From an uncultured Gammaproteobacteria bacterium (GTDB taxonomy: Bacteria > Pseudomonadota > Gammaproteobacteria > Pseudomonadales > Ketobacteraceae), in contig CAJXZM010000060.1 in assembly GCA_913063125.1 (NCBI GenBank), positions 1 to 32,975 of the forward strand: a DNA stretch of 32,975 bases. The letters run 5' to 3'. Positions 1-8,143 of the stretch are shown here, one piece after another. Each line of letters starts with the position of its first letter. The first letter of the stretch is position 1. The notes under the pieces were generated by a model. That model saw only the letters and a list, made by a program, of their open reading frames with translations, had not been told where the DNA came from and did not search any database. A program made the translations under genes and the position numbers.

Positions 1-37
1 AGTAGCGTTATTGCCTTACACTGATCAGCACGATTAA
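1..37 (+). CDS. rpsR: 30S ribosomal protein S18, C-terminal end only
   Basis: Read in the frame that starts at base 2, the sequence gives VALLPYTDQHD followed by TAA at 35-37. This matches the conserved S18 C-terminus (LLPYTD followed by a short variable tail). Only the last 11 codons lie in the window and the start is outside it. S18 is a small-subunit ribosomal protein that works beside S6. The position just before a DUF2232-like membrane gene and rplI is the usual place of rpsR in pseudomonad-like genomes, which supports the call despite the short fragment. Confidence 0.85.
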   Translation, partial: VALLPYTDQHD

Positions 38-51
38 GTGAGGGTAGCCAG

Positions 52-891
52 TTGTTTGTAAAGCTGGCCGAAAAAGCTGTGAGTGGGCGCTTACAAGCCC
101 TGCTTATAGCCGCAGCCGTGGGCTTTATGCCTATGCTGTCCTGGGGTGCGGCCATTGTTATTGCATTGGTTGCTCTTAGGAAAGGCTCTGCCGAAGCTAT
201 GTGGCCCTTTGTAGGAGCAATGATTCCTGCTGGGATTGCTTGGTCTGTAGGAGATATGAGTGCCGTAGGCATTCTCTTTTGCGGGTTGGCGGGAGCATTA
301 GTATTAGCAAATACAAGACAACTAGGAATGGCTCTGCCAGCGATAGCGTTTGTCGCAGTCTTGATGAAAGGCGTGGTGGGTTTTTTCCCAGAGCAAACAG
401 CGTTGCTCTATGAGCAATACAGTATGATGCTAGAGCAACTAAAGAGTGACGGTTTTGAGCAAATCAATATCGAAACTCAGCAGTTTGTTACTTATAGTAT
501 TGTATGGAGTAGTGCGTGGCTAGGGGCGTTGTCTCTGCTGCTTGCTCGCTGGTTGCAAGCCAGGTTGTTTAACCCGGGTGGATTCCAAAAAGAATTTCAC
601 CAATTGCGTCTATCACCTCTTGTAACAGGAGTGTTGGTCGCAGGGGTAGCAGCAGGGCAGGTGGTGCCAATGTTGGAAGGAACTCTTCCTGTGTTTGTGA
701 TGCCGATGATGATAGCCGGTTTTGGCTTGTTTCATGGTGTTGCTCGGCTGAAGAGGCTCGGCACAACACCTCTTGTAATAATGTATGGCTCTCTTGTGGT
801 TATGGGCCCTTTTGCAATGCTTTTATTGATGGTTGCTGCGATAACCGACAGTTTTTCAAACTATAGAGACAAGATGGTTCCATCAGAATAG
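52..891 (+). CDS. DUF2232-like polytopic membrane protein of the rpsR-rplI operon
   Basis: This 279-residue, strongly hydrophobic protein has about seven or eight predicted membrane segments, including residues 17-42, 51-85, 93-112, a pair around 150-167, and the C-terminal third from about 190 to 270. The short soluble stretch at about 115-148 (FPEQTALLYEQYSMMLEQL) is the main non-membrane part. An uncharacterised membrane protein of this type lies between rpsR and rplI in Pseudomonas (PA4933) and relatives. Its molecular function is unknown to me. The start is a TTG; an in-frame stop at 22-24 limits extension, and a GAGG lies 8 bases upstream. It starts 14 bases after rpsR and probably shares its transcript. 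Confidence 0.75.
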   Translation: MFVKLAEKAVSGRLQALLIAAAVGFMPMLSWGAAIVIALVALRKGSAEAMWPFVGAMIPAGIAWSVGDMSAVGILFCGLAGALVLANTRQLGMALPAIAFVAVLMKGVVGFFPEQTALLYEQYSMMLEQLKSDGFEQINIETQQFVTYSIVWSSAWLGALSLLLARWLQARLFNPGGFQKEFHQLRLSPLVTGVLVAGVAAGQVVPMLEGTLPVFVMPMMIAGFGLFHGVARLKRLGTTPLVIMYGSLVVMGPFAMLLLMVAAITDSFSNYRDKMVPSE

Positions 892-976
892 CTTTGCAGA
901 AATACAAATAGCAAAGTCGGAATTATCTTAACTGGAATTGTAAAGCTACAAATCTTGAAACAAAGAGGTAAACGTA

Positions 977-1426
977 ATGAACGTTATACTATTAGAAAAG
1001 ACTCGTAATCTAGGTGACCTAGGCGAGCAAGTATCTGTAAAAGCTGGGTACGGCCGTAACTTCCTTATCCCATTGGGAAAGGCTGTTCCTGCTACTGAAA
1101 CAAACGTTAAGCACTTTGAAGAACGTCGTGCTGAGTTAGAGAAGAAAGCCGCTGATTCTTTGGCTGCAGCTCAAGCTCGTTTAGGGAAAATCCAAGGTCT
1201 TGGTACTGTTATTATCACATCTAAAGCCGGAGACGAAGGTAAGTTATTCGGATCTATCGGTCCTCGTGATATTGCAGATGCCATCACTTCTGCTGGTTCA
1301 GATGTACAGAAGAGTGAAGTATTACTTCCTCTTGGTGCTATCCGCCAAGCAGGTGAGTATGAAATTAACATTCAGGTTCATGCTGATGTTACTGGTGCTA
1401 TTACTCTTTCTGTTGTTCCTGAGTAA
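977..1426 (+). CDS. rplI: 50S ribosomal protein L9
   Basis: This 149-residue protein has the same length as E. coli L9. The N-terminal domain carries the L9 signature [21 protein letters not shown] followed by [11 protein letters not shown], and the linker helix is rich in Ala, Glu and Lys (about residues 48-72). The C-terminal domain ends in the usual beta-rich stretch (IQVHADVTG). L9 binds 23S rRNA domain V near the L1 stalk and helps hold the reading frame. An AAAGAGG sequence lies just upstream of the ATG. The gene closes the ribosomal operon: a strong terminator-like hairpin follows 48 bases after the stop. Confidence 0.97.
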   Translation: MNVILLEKTRNLGDLGEQVSVKAGYGRNFLIPLGKAVPATETNVKHFEERRAELEKKAADSLAAAQARLGKIQGLGTVIITSKAGDEGKLFGSIGPRDIADAITSAGSDVQKSEVLLPLGAIRQAGEYEINIQVHADVTGAITLSVVPE

Positions 1427-1473
1427 GCATTAGAGCTTTCTAGCTCTCGGTAGGCTGTATCGTCTGCCACTAT

Positions 1474-1515
1474 CAATAGCTCGTCGCACTTTGTGCTTCG
1501 GGCTATTGGTTTTTC
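1474..1515 (+). terminator. Rho-independent terminator after rplI
   Basis: CAATAGC at 1474-1480 pairs with GCTATTG at 1502-1508. Inside, GCAC at 1486-1489 pairs with GTGC at 1493-1496 around a TTT loop, with a small internal bulge between the two stems. The run GTTTTTC follows directly. It lies between rplI and dnaB and most likely ends the ribosomal protein transcript. Confidence 0.75.
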
Positions 1516-1589
1516 TGGGGGCAGCGTTATACTCTGGTAGTTAGTCATATTTCAACCAAAAGTTCTCCACGTAAAGATGATCAAATTGT

Positions 1590-2987
1590 ATGAGTGATTT
1601 TGAAAGAGAACGTCCTGCCCCTCTAGATTTTGATACTAGCGCCTTAAAAGTTCCCCCGCATTCATTGGAAGCTGAGCAATCTGTGCTGGGTGGTTTGATG
1701 CTGTCGAATGCAGCGTTTGATGATGTATCTGAATTGGTTACTGAGGTGGATTTTTATCGCCGCGATCATCGGTTGATTTTTCGAGCAATGATTCAATTGG
1801 TTGCGGAAGATAAGCCTTTCGATGTGGTCACCTTAGGTGAGGTACTTGATAATTCTGATCTGCTAGAAGAAGCCAGCGGCATGGCTTATTTGGCTGAGCT
1901 AGCCAAAAATACACCAAGTGTAGCAAACATTAAAGCTTATGCTGATATTGTTCGTGAGCGTTCGGTCTTACGGCAAATGATACAGGTGTCGAACGAAATT
2001 GCTGATAGTGCATTTTCACCAGAAGGTCGCAGTAGTGCTGATATTCTGGATGAGGCTGAGCGTAAAGTATTTGCGATTGCGGAGCAGGGGACTAAGCAAG
2101 GTGGTCCGGTTCCCATCAAGGATATCCTTAAAAACACAGTTGATAAAATTGATGAGCTATTCACCTCTGGCGATGCAATTACCGGTGTGACTACGGGTTT
2201 TAAAGATCTTGATGAGATAACGTCTGGTATGCAGACGTCGGATTTGATTATTGTTGCCGCACGACCTTCGATGGGTAAGACAACATTTGCAATGAATCTC
2301 GTTGAGAATGCTGCAATTAGAACAGGCAAGCCCGTATTGGTTTTTAGTATGGAGATGCCGTCGGAATCGCTAGTGATGAGAATGATTGCGTCTTTAGGTC
2401 GAATTGATCAAACACGCGTGCGTAACGGTAAATTAGAAGAAGATGATTGGCCTCGTTTTAATTCTGCAATCAGTATGTTAGCGGAACAAAAGTTATTTAT
2501 TGATGATGGTGCAAGTCTGTCCCCCTCCGAAGTGCGAGCTAGAGCTAGGCGTATTGCAAGGGATCAAGGTGAGATTGGTATGATCATGGTGGATTACTTG
2601 CAATTGATGCAGGTGCCGGGGGCGGAAAGTCGTGTGGCTGAGATATCTGAAATATCCCGCTCATTGAAAGCATTGGCAAAAGAATTAGAGTGCCCAGTTG
2701 TTGCGCTTTCACAGCTAAACCGTGGCTTGGAGCAGCGACCCAATAAACGCCCGATTAACTCTGATTTGCGTGAATCAGGAGCGATAGAGCAGGATGCTGA
2801 CGTTATTATGTTTATTTACCGTGATGAAGTTTATAACGAAGAAAGTGAAGATAAAGGCGTTGCAGAAATTATTATTGGTAAACAACGTAACGGACCTATT
2901 GGTACAACACGTCTAGCGTTTGTAGGTAAGTTCTCTCGCTTTGAGGACTTGGCTCATGATGTTTATGGCGGTGGTGGAGAGTATTAA
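1590..2987 (+). CDS. dnaB: Replicative DNA helicase DnaB
   Basis: This 465-residue protein is the usual DnaB length. The N-terminal domain opens with VPPHSLEAEQSVLGGLM, typical of DnaB. The RecA-like ATPase domain has a Walker A motif ARPSMGKTT with Lys230, a Walker B region ending MIMVDYLQLM, and the conserved SQLNRGLEQR and DLRESGAIEQDADVI stretches near the arginine finger. It is the hexameric 5'-3' helicase that unwinds DNA at the replication fork and recruits primase. The stop overlaps the ATG of alr by one base, so the two genes are probably translationally coupled. The ribosome binding site upstream of the ATG is weak. No intein or insertion was seen. Confidence 0.97.
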   Translation: MSDFERERPAPLDFDTSALKVPPHSLEAEQSVLGGLMLSNAAFDDVSELVTEVDFYRRDHRLIFRAMIQLVAEDKPFDVVTLGEVLDNSDLLEEASGMAYLAELAKNTPSVANIKAYADIVRERSVLRQMIQVSNEIADSAFSPEGRSSADILDEAERKVFAIAEQGTKQGGPVPIKDILKNTVDKIDELFTSGDAITGVTTGFKDLDEITSGMQTSDLIIVAARPSMGKTTFAMNLVENAAIRTGKPVLVFSMEMPSESLVMRMIASLGRIDQTRVRNGKLEEDDWPRFNSAISMLAEQKLFIDDGASLSPSEVRARARRIARDQGEIGMIMVDYLQLMQVPGAESRVAEISEISRSLKALAKELECPVVALSQLNRGLEQRPNKRPINSDLRESGAIEQDADVIMFIYRDEVYNEESEDKGVAEIIIGKQRNGPIGTTRLAFVGKFSRFEDLAHDVYGGGGEY

Positions 2988-4126
2988 TGAGTCGTGGGAC
3001 TTGTGCTGTTATTGATCTTGCTGCGCTTAGACATAACTACAGCGTAATAAAACGGCGTGTTGCTAATAGTAACGTATTGGCCGTTGTAAAAGCGGATGGT
3101 TACGGTCATGGAATGACCTCGATTGCAAAAGCATTACCCCAAAGTGATGGCTTTGGTGTGGCAATTCTTGAAGAGGCTTTGTTGTTACGAGCTGCGGGAA
3201 TTACACAAAAAATTGTGATGTTGGAAGGTGCGTTATCATTAGAGGAATTAAAGCAAGCGAGCGTGTCGAATGTTGATGTTGTTGTGCATCAGCTAGAGCA
3301 GTTGACCGATATTGAAAAAGTAAGTGCAGAGGTGCTGTCTGGTGGTACTACGTTAGGTGCTTCTCTTAATGTGTGGCTAAAGATTGACACGGGAATGCAT
3401 CGATTGGGTGTGGATCCTTCTGATGTATTGAATGCATATCAACGATTGAAACAATGTGCCTGGGTGCAATCCATAACATTGATGAGTCACTTCTCTTGCG
3501 CAGGTGAAATAGGTACTGTCGTGAGTGATGCGCAGTACAGCGTGTTTAATCAGCTGCATCAGAGTTTATTGGAAGCCCCCGCTTTCTTAGGGCATTTGTT
3601 GCCTGCTAGTTTAGCGAATTCTGGGGGTGTTTTTCAGGATGACCGGAATCATTTTGATTGGGTGCGGCCAGGCATAGCATTGTATGGTAGCAGTCCAATG
3701 GAGGGCCAATCAGCAGAGGATCTTGGGTTAAAACCTGTTATGACATTGGTGTCTCGTATTATTGCTTTGAGACATGTGCCGCAAGGAGAGAGTGTTGGTT
3801 ACGGAGCGAGCTGGACGGCAAAGGCTGCTACTCACGTTGCAATTGTTGCGATAGGTTATGGCGACGGATACCCGAGGCATGTGAAGGAAGGGGCTCGTGT
3901 GCTAGTGGACGGTTCTTTGTGTGATGTTGTTGGAAGGGTTTCTATGGATATGATAGCTGTAGATGTTAGTAGTGTTAGCGCCGTAGCGTTAAATGACGCT
4001 GTGACGTTGTGGGGTAATGGTTTGCCGGTAGAGCATGTTGCGGAGTGGGCGGGAACGGTTAATTACGAATTATTATGTCAGGTAACAGATCGTGTCGATC
4101 ATCGTTACCTGGGCGTGCAAGGGTAG
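2987..4126 (+). CDS. alr: Alanine racemase, PLP-dependent
   Basis: This 379-residue fold-type III PLP enzyme interconverts L- and D-alanine for peptidoglycan synthesis in the cytoplasm. The PLP lysine is Lys35 in AVVKADGYGHG, and the second catalytic base is Tyr272 in VGYGASW. The conserved LKIDTGMHRLG (about 130-140), MSHFSCAGE (about 165-173) and RPGIALYG motifs are all present, as is GRVSMDM near the C-terminus. Length and motifs are complete. Whether it is the biosynthetic Alr or a DadX paralogue cannot be told from sequence alone; the dnaB-alr arrangement favours the biosynthetic enzyme. Start and dnaB stop overlap by one base. Confidence 0.96.
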   Translation: MSRGTCAVIDLAALRHNYSVIKRRVANSNVLAVVKADGYGHGMTSIAKALPQSDGFGVAILEEALLLRAAGITQKIVMLEGALSLEELKQASVSNVDVVVHQLEQLTDIEKVSAEVLSGGTTLGASLNVWLKIDTGMHRLGVDPSDVLNAYQRLKQCAWVQSITLMSHFSCAGEIGTVVSDAQYSVFNQLHQSLLEAPAFLGHLLPASLANSGGVFQDDRNHFDWVRPGIALYGSSPMEGQSAEDLGLKPVMTLVSRIIALRHVPQGESVGYGASWTAKAATHVAIVAIGYGDGYPRHVKEGARVLVDGSLCDVVGRVSMDMIAVDVSSVSAVALNDAVTLWGNGLPVEHVAEWAGTVNYELLCQVTDRVDHRYLGVQG

Positions 4127-4131
4127 AATAT

Positions 4132-4512
4132 ATGCCTTGGTGGGCTTCGTTATATATTGCATTTATCTTAATGTCATTACCTTTTGGCTTGGTAACCATT
4201 CATCGGCTTGAGCAAGACCTATTGCACCCGGTGGGTGGGTTGTTGTCTTCGTTACTTAGTGTTTCTTTTGTGATGAGTTACTTTTTACCCGGGTTGCTGC
4301 CGTATCAAGGTGTTCAAACGTGGCTGTTGTTAGGGTTTGTGTTGTGCTGGGATGGATATAGTTTTCTACGATTGAAGGATCGACTGTCGGAAGTTGTTGA
4401 GCAAGCAGATGAATCTGTTGATATGCAAGGAGCTTCGTTTTTTGTTGGGTTGATATTGATTCTGCCTGCATATATCTGGGGCTTTCTAGTTTGCATGCGG
4501 GCAACCTATTAG
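4132..4512 (+). CDS. Small four-helix membrane protein, function unknown
   Basis: This 126-residue hydrophobic protein starts at MPWWASLYIAF. Its membrane segments lie at about residues 4-24, 36-57, 62-80 and 103-124. The polar stretch at about 80-102 (RLKDRLSEVVEQADESVD) is the only long soluble part. The ATG at 4132 was chosen because the longer reading frame (from 4075) would lie inside the end of alr; the chosen start is 5 bases after the alr stop. It probably belongs to the dnaB-alr transcript. I recognise no family. Its place between alr and radA gives no direct functional hint. Confidence 0.7.
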   Translation: MPWWASLYIAFILMSLPFGLVTIHRLEQDLLHPVGGLLSSLLSVSFVMSYFLPGLLPYQGVQTWLLLGFVLCWDGYSFLRLKDRLSEVVEQADESVDMQGASFFVGLILILPAYIWGFLVCMRATY

Positions 4513-4550
4513 GGTTCATTTTTAATAAAAGATTTGATTAAAGGTTCTGT

Positions 4551-5912
4551 ATGGCAAAGGCAAAAACACGATATGCATGTACGGATTGTGGTAGCGACTT
4601 TCCAAAATGGGCGGGTCAGTGTGGTGACTGTGGTGCGTGGAATACATTAACCGAGTTTGTGCCCGATAGTGCAGGCCCGGCCGCTCGGAAAGGGACTGGG
4701 TATGCTGGTGAGTCAAAAAAAGTGACCACAATGGCAGAGATTTCTATTGAAAATTGCTCCCGCACGCCAACTGGATTAAATGAACTGGACCGAGTGTTAG
4801 GCGGCGGCTTGGTGGATGGCTCTGTCGTGTTAATTGGTGGAGATCCAGGTATTGGTAAATCGACCATTCTGCTGCAAACAATGACCTTTTTAGGCGCTAA
4901 TTCAACGGCGTTATATATCACCGGTGAAGAATCATTACAGCAGGTAGCGATGCGTGCGCGGCGCTTGGGGTTGGCTCAAGATAAAATGCGAATCATGTCT
5001 GAAACGGTGGTGGAGAATATTCTCGCTACGGCAAAAAAAGAGCGTCCATCGGTAATGGTGGTTGATTCCATTCAGACAGTATATTCAGATGCGTTGAGCT
5101 CGGCCCCTGGGGGGGTGTCTCAGGTTAGGGAGTGTGCGGCAGCATTGGTACGTTATGCCAAACAATCGGGAACGGCATTGTTTTTGGTTGGCCATGTGAC
5201 AAAAGAAGGGGCATTGGCAGGGCCTCGCGTGTTGGAGCATATGGTGGATAGTGTGCTGTATTTCGAGGGTGAGCAGGATAGCCGTTTCCGTATTATTCGG
5301 GCAGTTAAGAATCGCTTTGGTGCGGTGAATGAGTTGGGCGTATTTGCGATGACCGACCGTGGATTAAAAGAGGTCAGTAACCCTTCTGCGATATTCTTAT
5401 CCCGATATGAGCACCCTGTTCCTGGCAGTGTGGTAATGGTAACGCGTGATGGAACGCGCCCCTTATTGGTAGAGGTGCAGGCATTGGTTGATGATAGTCA
5501 GCTTGGCAATCCAAGGCGTGTGGCGGTAGGTTTGGATCAGAACCGTTTGGCTATGCTGTTAGCTGTGCTAAATCGCCATGGTGGTGTTGCGACTATGGGG
5601 ATGGATGTTTTTCTGAACGTGGTTGGTGGTGTTAAGGTTCTGGAGACGGGCTCTGATATGGCGGTGTTGGTCGCGGTGATGTCGAGTTTACGAAATTTGG
5701 CGCTTGATAATCATCTGATTGTTTTTGGCGAGGTGGGCTTGTCGGGGGAAATTCGCCCTGTACCAAACGGTCAGGATCGCTTAAAAGAAGCGGCAAAGCA
5801 TGGCTTTAAAAGAGCGATTGTACCTAAGGCAAATGCCCCTAAAGATCCAATTGATGGTATGGAAATTGTTGGGGTGAGTTGGTTATCTGAGGCGCTAGAA
5901 GCTGTGACTTAG
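4551..5912 (+). CDS. radA: DNA repair protein RadA (Sms), branch-migration ATPase
   Basis: This 453-residue protein has the complete RadA layout. An N-terminal C4 zinc finger uses Cys10, Cys13, Cys24 and Cys27 (CTDC and CGDC). The RecA-like core has Walker A GGDPGIGKST at residues 96-105. The family-specific KNRFG motif (KNRFGAVNELGVF) lies at about 254. The C-terminal third is a Lon-protease-like domain (GGVKVLETGSDMAVLVAVMSS and FGEVGLSGEIRPV) that lacks protease activity in this family. RadA helps process recombination intermediates with RecA. The gene begins 38 bases after the small membrane gene and faces the PilZ gene. Confidence 0.97.
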   Translation: MAKAKTRYACTDCGSDFPKWAGQCGDCGAWNTLTEFVPDSAGPAARKGTGYAGESKKVTTMAEISIENCSRTPTGLNELDRVLGGGLVDGSVVLIGGDPGIGKSTILLQTMTFLGANSTALYITGEESLQQVAMRARRLGLAQDKMRIMSETVVENILATAKKERPSVMVVDSIQTVYSDALSSAPGGVSQVRECAAALVRYAKQSGTALFLVGHVTKEGALAGPRVLEHMVDSVLYFEGEQDSRFRIIRAVKNRFGAVNELGVFAMTDRGLKEVSNPSAIFLSRYEHPVPGSVVMVTRDGTRPLLVEVQALVDDSQLGNPRRVAVGLDQNRLAMLLAVLNRHGGVATMGMDVFLNVVGGVKVLETGSDMAVLVAVMSSLRNLALDNHLIVFGEVGLSGEIRPVPNGQDRLKEAAKHGFKRAIVPKANAPKDPIDGMEIVGVSWLSEALEAVT

Positions 5913-5942
5913 CTTGATTCAAGGCTAATTTATCCTGCTGGC

Positions 5943-6329
5943 TTAGTTACTATGGAAGCTATCTAAGTCAGTATAAAGTGAGAGTGCTTCAAGTTCTCGC
6001 TCCAGCAAGTCACTGTTGCCGGTATTTAGTTCTACAATACGGCGTAGGTGAGAGGCGCTGTCCACGTCCATATGCTCACAGACCATTCCTATATGGCTAT
6101 CTTCTACGTGGGTGATTTTCCCTTCAACCTCTATTTGTGTGTTGTTGTCAGATAATGTGAGTTTAAGGATTATTTCACCCCCGAGCTCAAGAGGGGCATT
6201 TTCTGGCCGTTGAACAAGCGCACCTTTAAGCGAAATATCAATTACCTGTGTATCCCACTGGTCCTCTGGTGTAATTAGGGTTGCTATTGCGTCAAACTGA
6301 ATGCGAGTGAAGTGTCGTTTTTCGGTCAT
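5943..6329 (-). CDS. PilZ-domain c-di-GMP-binding protein (PA4608-like)
   Basis: This 128-residue protein is essentially a single PilZ domain. The RxxxR switch is seen as RHFTR at residues 5-9 and the second motif D/NxSxxG as DISLKG at about residues 30-35. Both are needed in known PilZ proteins to bind cyclic di-GMP, so binding is likely. The following beta-barrel strands (GEIILKLTL, IEVEGKITHVE) and a C-terminal helix are present. ATG at 6329 puts the RxxxR near the N-terminus as in the family; longer reading from TTG 6377 has no good ribosome binding site. The gene faces radA, as PA4608 lies beside radA in P. aeruginosa. Its partner is unknown. Confidence 0.88.
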   Translation of the reverse strand: MTEKRHFTRIQFDAIATLITPEDQWDTQVIDISLKGALVQRPENAPLELGGEIILKLTLSDNNTQIEVEGKITHVEDSHIGMVCEHMDVDSASHLRRIVELNTGNSDLLERELEALSLYTDLDSFHSN

Positions 6330-6525
6330 TTTGAGCACTTTTTGATTAGGAGGGACTGGTCTGGAGCCCTCAAGCAAGTTTAAGATGTTATTACCTTAAT
6401 GGTAGACTAGAAATGCTTCAAATAAAGGGATAATGTCCAGAATTAGGTACGGTGAGCTTCCATCTAGTTGATTGGTGGTGCTTTTCTTTGCGTGGATTAA
6501 GCTAATAAATTAGAGGGAGAAAAGG

Positions 6526-7116
6526 ATGAATGTAAAACGTGTGGTTGCACAGGGTTGCGTAATTGCGGTTATTGGATTAATTGCTGGTTGTGGTCAATTA
6601 ATGGTCAAGACGGGTCAGGGTAAAGATATTACCCAGGTTCGCCCGTTGTATACACAGGTTAATTTGCACCCTGATCAAAATAGAGGCCGCTTGTATGCGT
6701 TAAATTTTCAACGGGCGGGGTTGCTGCCTCTTTGCACCGAAGTTGAGATTTTGGGGATTAAGAACAAGGCTATGAAATTTCAGGTGAAGTCTACAGGCAT
6801 GGAATATTCTTATATAACACATCGCAGAATAGAAGGAGGGTTGGCGGAAGTTATACCTACATACTTTGGAGAGCGGTGTAACACGGATAAGGTAAAGAGC
6901 TTAAGTAAGCTTGATAGAAAGGGTGTTAAAGATGGGCAAGTTTTGAAGGGAATGACAAAAAGGGGTGTTGAATATGCTATTGGTTATCCGCCCAAACACC
7001 GAACGCCTTCACCTGACTTGAATACCTGGGTTTATTGGGTGAATAGATATAAAACAATGAGTGTTACTTTTAATGCAAAGGGTAAGGTGGAGAGTGTCCA
7101 AGGTAAACAGTATTAA
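6526..7116 (+). CDS. BamE/SmpA-like outer membrane lipoprotein
   Basis: This 196-residue protein begins with a lipoprotein signal peptide with lipobox LIAGC (Cys22). The middle part has no recognised fold. The C-terminal 60 residues resemble the BamE/SmpA-OmlA fold: GMTKRGVEYAIGYP, then a TWVYWV strand and a closing MSVTFNAKGKVESVQG strand. A purine-rich AGGGAGAAAAGG precedes the ATG. It is longer than BamE and is probably a relative rather than the assembly-machine subunit itself. It is a single gene followed by two hairpins, the second a strong terminator, so it is expressed alone. Function not assigned. Confidence 0.7.
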   Translation: MNVKRVVAQGCVIAVIGLIAGCGQLMVKTGQGKDITQVRPLYTQVNLHPDQNRGRLYALNFQRAGLLPLCTEVEILGIKNKAMKFQVKSTGMEYSYITHRRIEGGLAEVIPTYFGERCNTDKVKSLSKLDRKGVKDGQVLKGMTKRGVEYAIGYPPKHRTPSPDLNTWVYWVNRYKTMSVTFNAKGKVESVQGKQY

Positions 7117-7131
7117 AAGCAGTTAGGTGGT

Positions 7132-7198
7132 GAGCATTCGGGAATGCTCAATTATTTGTTAGAAAAGGCGCCTCTAGTAAGGTGCCTTTTCTATTTTT
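7132..7198 (+). terminator. Tandem hairpins with rho-independent terminator
   Basis: The first hairpin is GAGCATT at 7132-7138 with AATGCTC at 7143-7149. The second and stronger one is AGAAAAGGCGCC starting at 7161 pairing with GGTGCCTTTTCT (7181-7192) with one G-T pair, followed by ATTTTTA. It should isolate the lipoprotein gene from the aryl polyene operon downstream. Confidence 0.85.
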
Positions 7199-7390
7199 AG
7201 GTGCTAAACATTAACCAAAAGTTGTTATCGGTAATGGTGGGGCTACGGGGTTTTTGGTAGAATTGCGCAACTTTTCGGTATCTGTGTGGCAGAGAGCAAA
7301 TGGACGCTCTGAAGCGGTATTCATTTTCCTTCTAGTTTATTGATTAATAACAGTATTTCTGGTTTTCTTGGTTGTTAGTGGGGTTCCTGT
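7199..7390 (+). promoter_or_regulatory. Presumed promoter and leader region of the aryl polyene operon
   Basis: After the terminator at 7198 there are 192 non-coding bases before the first gene of a 19-gene same-strand operon, so its main promoter should lie here. I cannot point to a convincing -35/-10 pair. A short inverted repeat, AGAGC at 7293-7297 with GCTCT at 7306-7310, and AT-rich sequence at 7330-7370 are the only visible structures. The role is inferred from position. Confidence 0.35.
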
Positions 7391-8143
7391 ATGGATAATA
7401 ATGCTATCCATTTACATGTAAAGCAGTGGTATGCCTGGGCTCCCGGTATAGAAGGAGCTGGCCAATGGCGGCAATGGGCTGAGGGTTCACTGATGCCAGA
7501 TTTTGAAGACGTGCCTGCCTTGCCTTTTATTAAGCCAATGTTACGCCGGCGTTTGAGCCAATTAAGTAAAATGGCAGTGAAGGTCGCTTTTGAGTGTCTC
7601 AATAAAGAAAATGATGATTTCAATGCAGATAGAACTGTTTTTTGTTCACGTCACGGCGAATTAACAAGGACAGTAGGGCTGTTGGAGACGCTTGCCAGTG
7701 GGAATGAATTATCACCAACAGGGTTTAGTTTGTCAGTGCATAATGCGGCATCAGGGCTGTATTCAATCGCAAGAGCTGATACTGCACCTTCCGTGTCGAT
7801 TGCCGCTGGTCGGGATACCTTGATTGAGGGTGTGCGAGAAGCTGCAACGTTATTGACAGAGGATGGTATCCATACCGTATTGGTGGTTGTGGCTGATGAG
7901 CCCTTACCGTCCTATTTATCGGAATATGCAGATGAAGAACAGAGGTCGTTTGCTTTAGCTTTGTTGTTGTCAAAAGCAGATATTAACGCGAATTGCTCAT
8001 TTCGTGCGCTGTATGATCGAGAGAAAGGAATCGAACGACAGGAACCGCAATCGTTGGAATTTATTCGGTTTACGTTGTCTGGTGTGAGCTCTGCAGTTAT
8101 GCCAGGGGCTCGTTGTGATTGGTTGTGGCAGAAAGATGTTTAA
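7391..8143 (+). CDS. apeC: Aryl polyene chain-length-factor-like ketosynthase (ApeC-like)
   Basis: This 250-residue protein matches the short ketosynthase-like N-terminal domain family (Ketoacyl-synt_2) found at the head of aryl polyene clusters. It opens with a conserved HVKQWYAWAPG block and has SLSVHNAASGLYSIA at about residues 115-129. There alanine stands where a true ketosynthase has its cysteine nucleophile. It is about 150 residues shorter than a normal KS. In the E. coli system ApeC pairs with ApeO as a KS/chain-length-factor heterodimer that sets polyene length; the same role is inferred here. It is the first gene of the operon and overlaps the next gene by 8 bases. Confidence 0.82.
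   Translation: MDNNAIHLHVKQWYAWAPGIEGAGQWRQWAEGSLMPDFEDVPALPFIKPMLRRRLSQLSKMAVKVAFECLNKENDDFNADRTVFCSRHGELTRTVGLLETLASGNELSPTGFSLSVHNAASGLYSIARADTAPSVSIAAGRDTLIEGVREAATLLTEDGIHTVLVVVADEPLPSYLSEYADEEQRSFALALLLSKADINANCSFRALYDREKGIERQEPQSLEFIRFTLSGVSSAVMPGARCDWLWQKDV

Noticed and set aside
1937-2329. 130-residue minus-strand frame inside dnaB
   Set aside because: It lies opposite the conserved core of dnaB and is a by-product of its codon pattern.
4075-4131. Upstream extension of the small membrane protein into the end of alr
   Set aside because: The added residues are basic and not membrane-like, and they are encoded by the end of alr; the ATG at 4132 is the sensible start.
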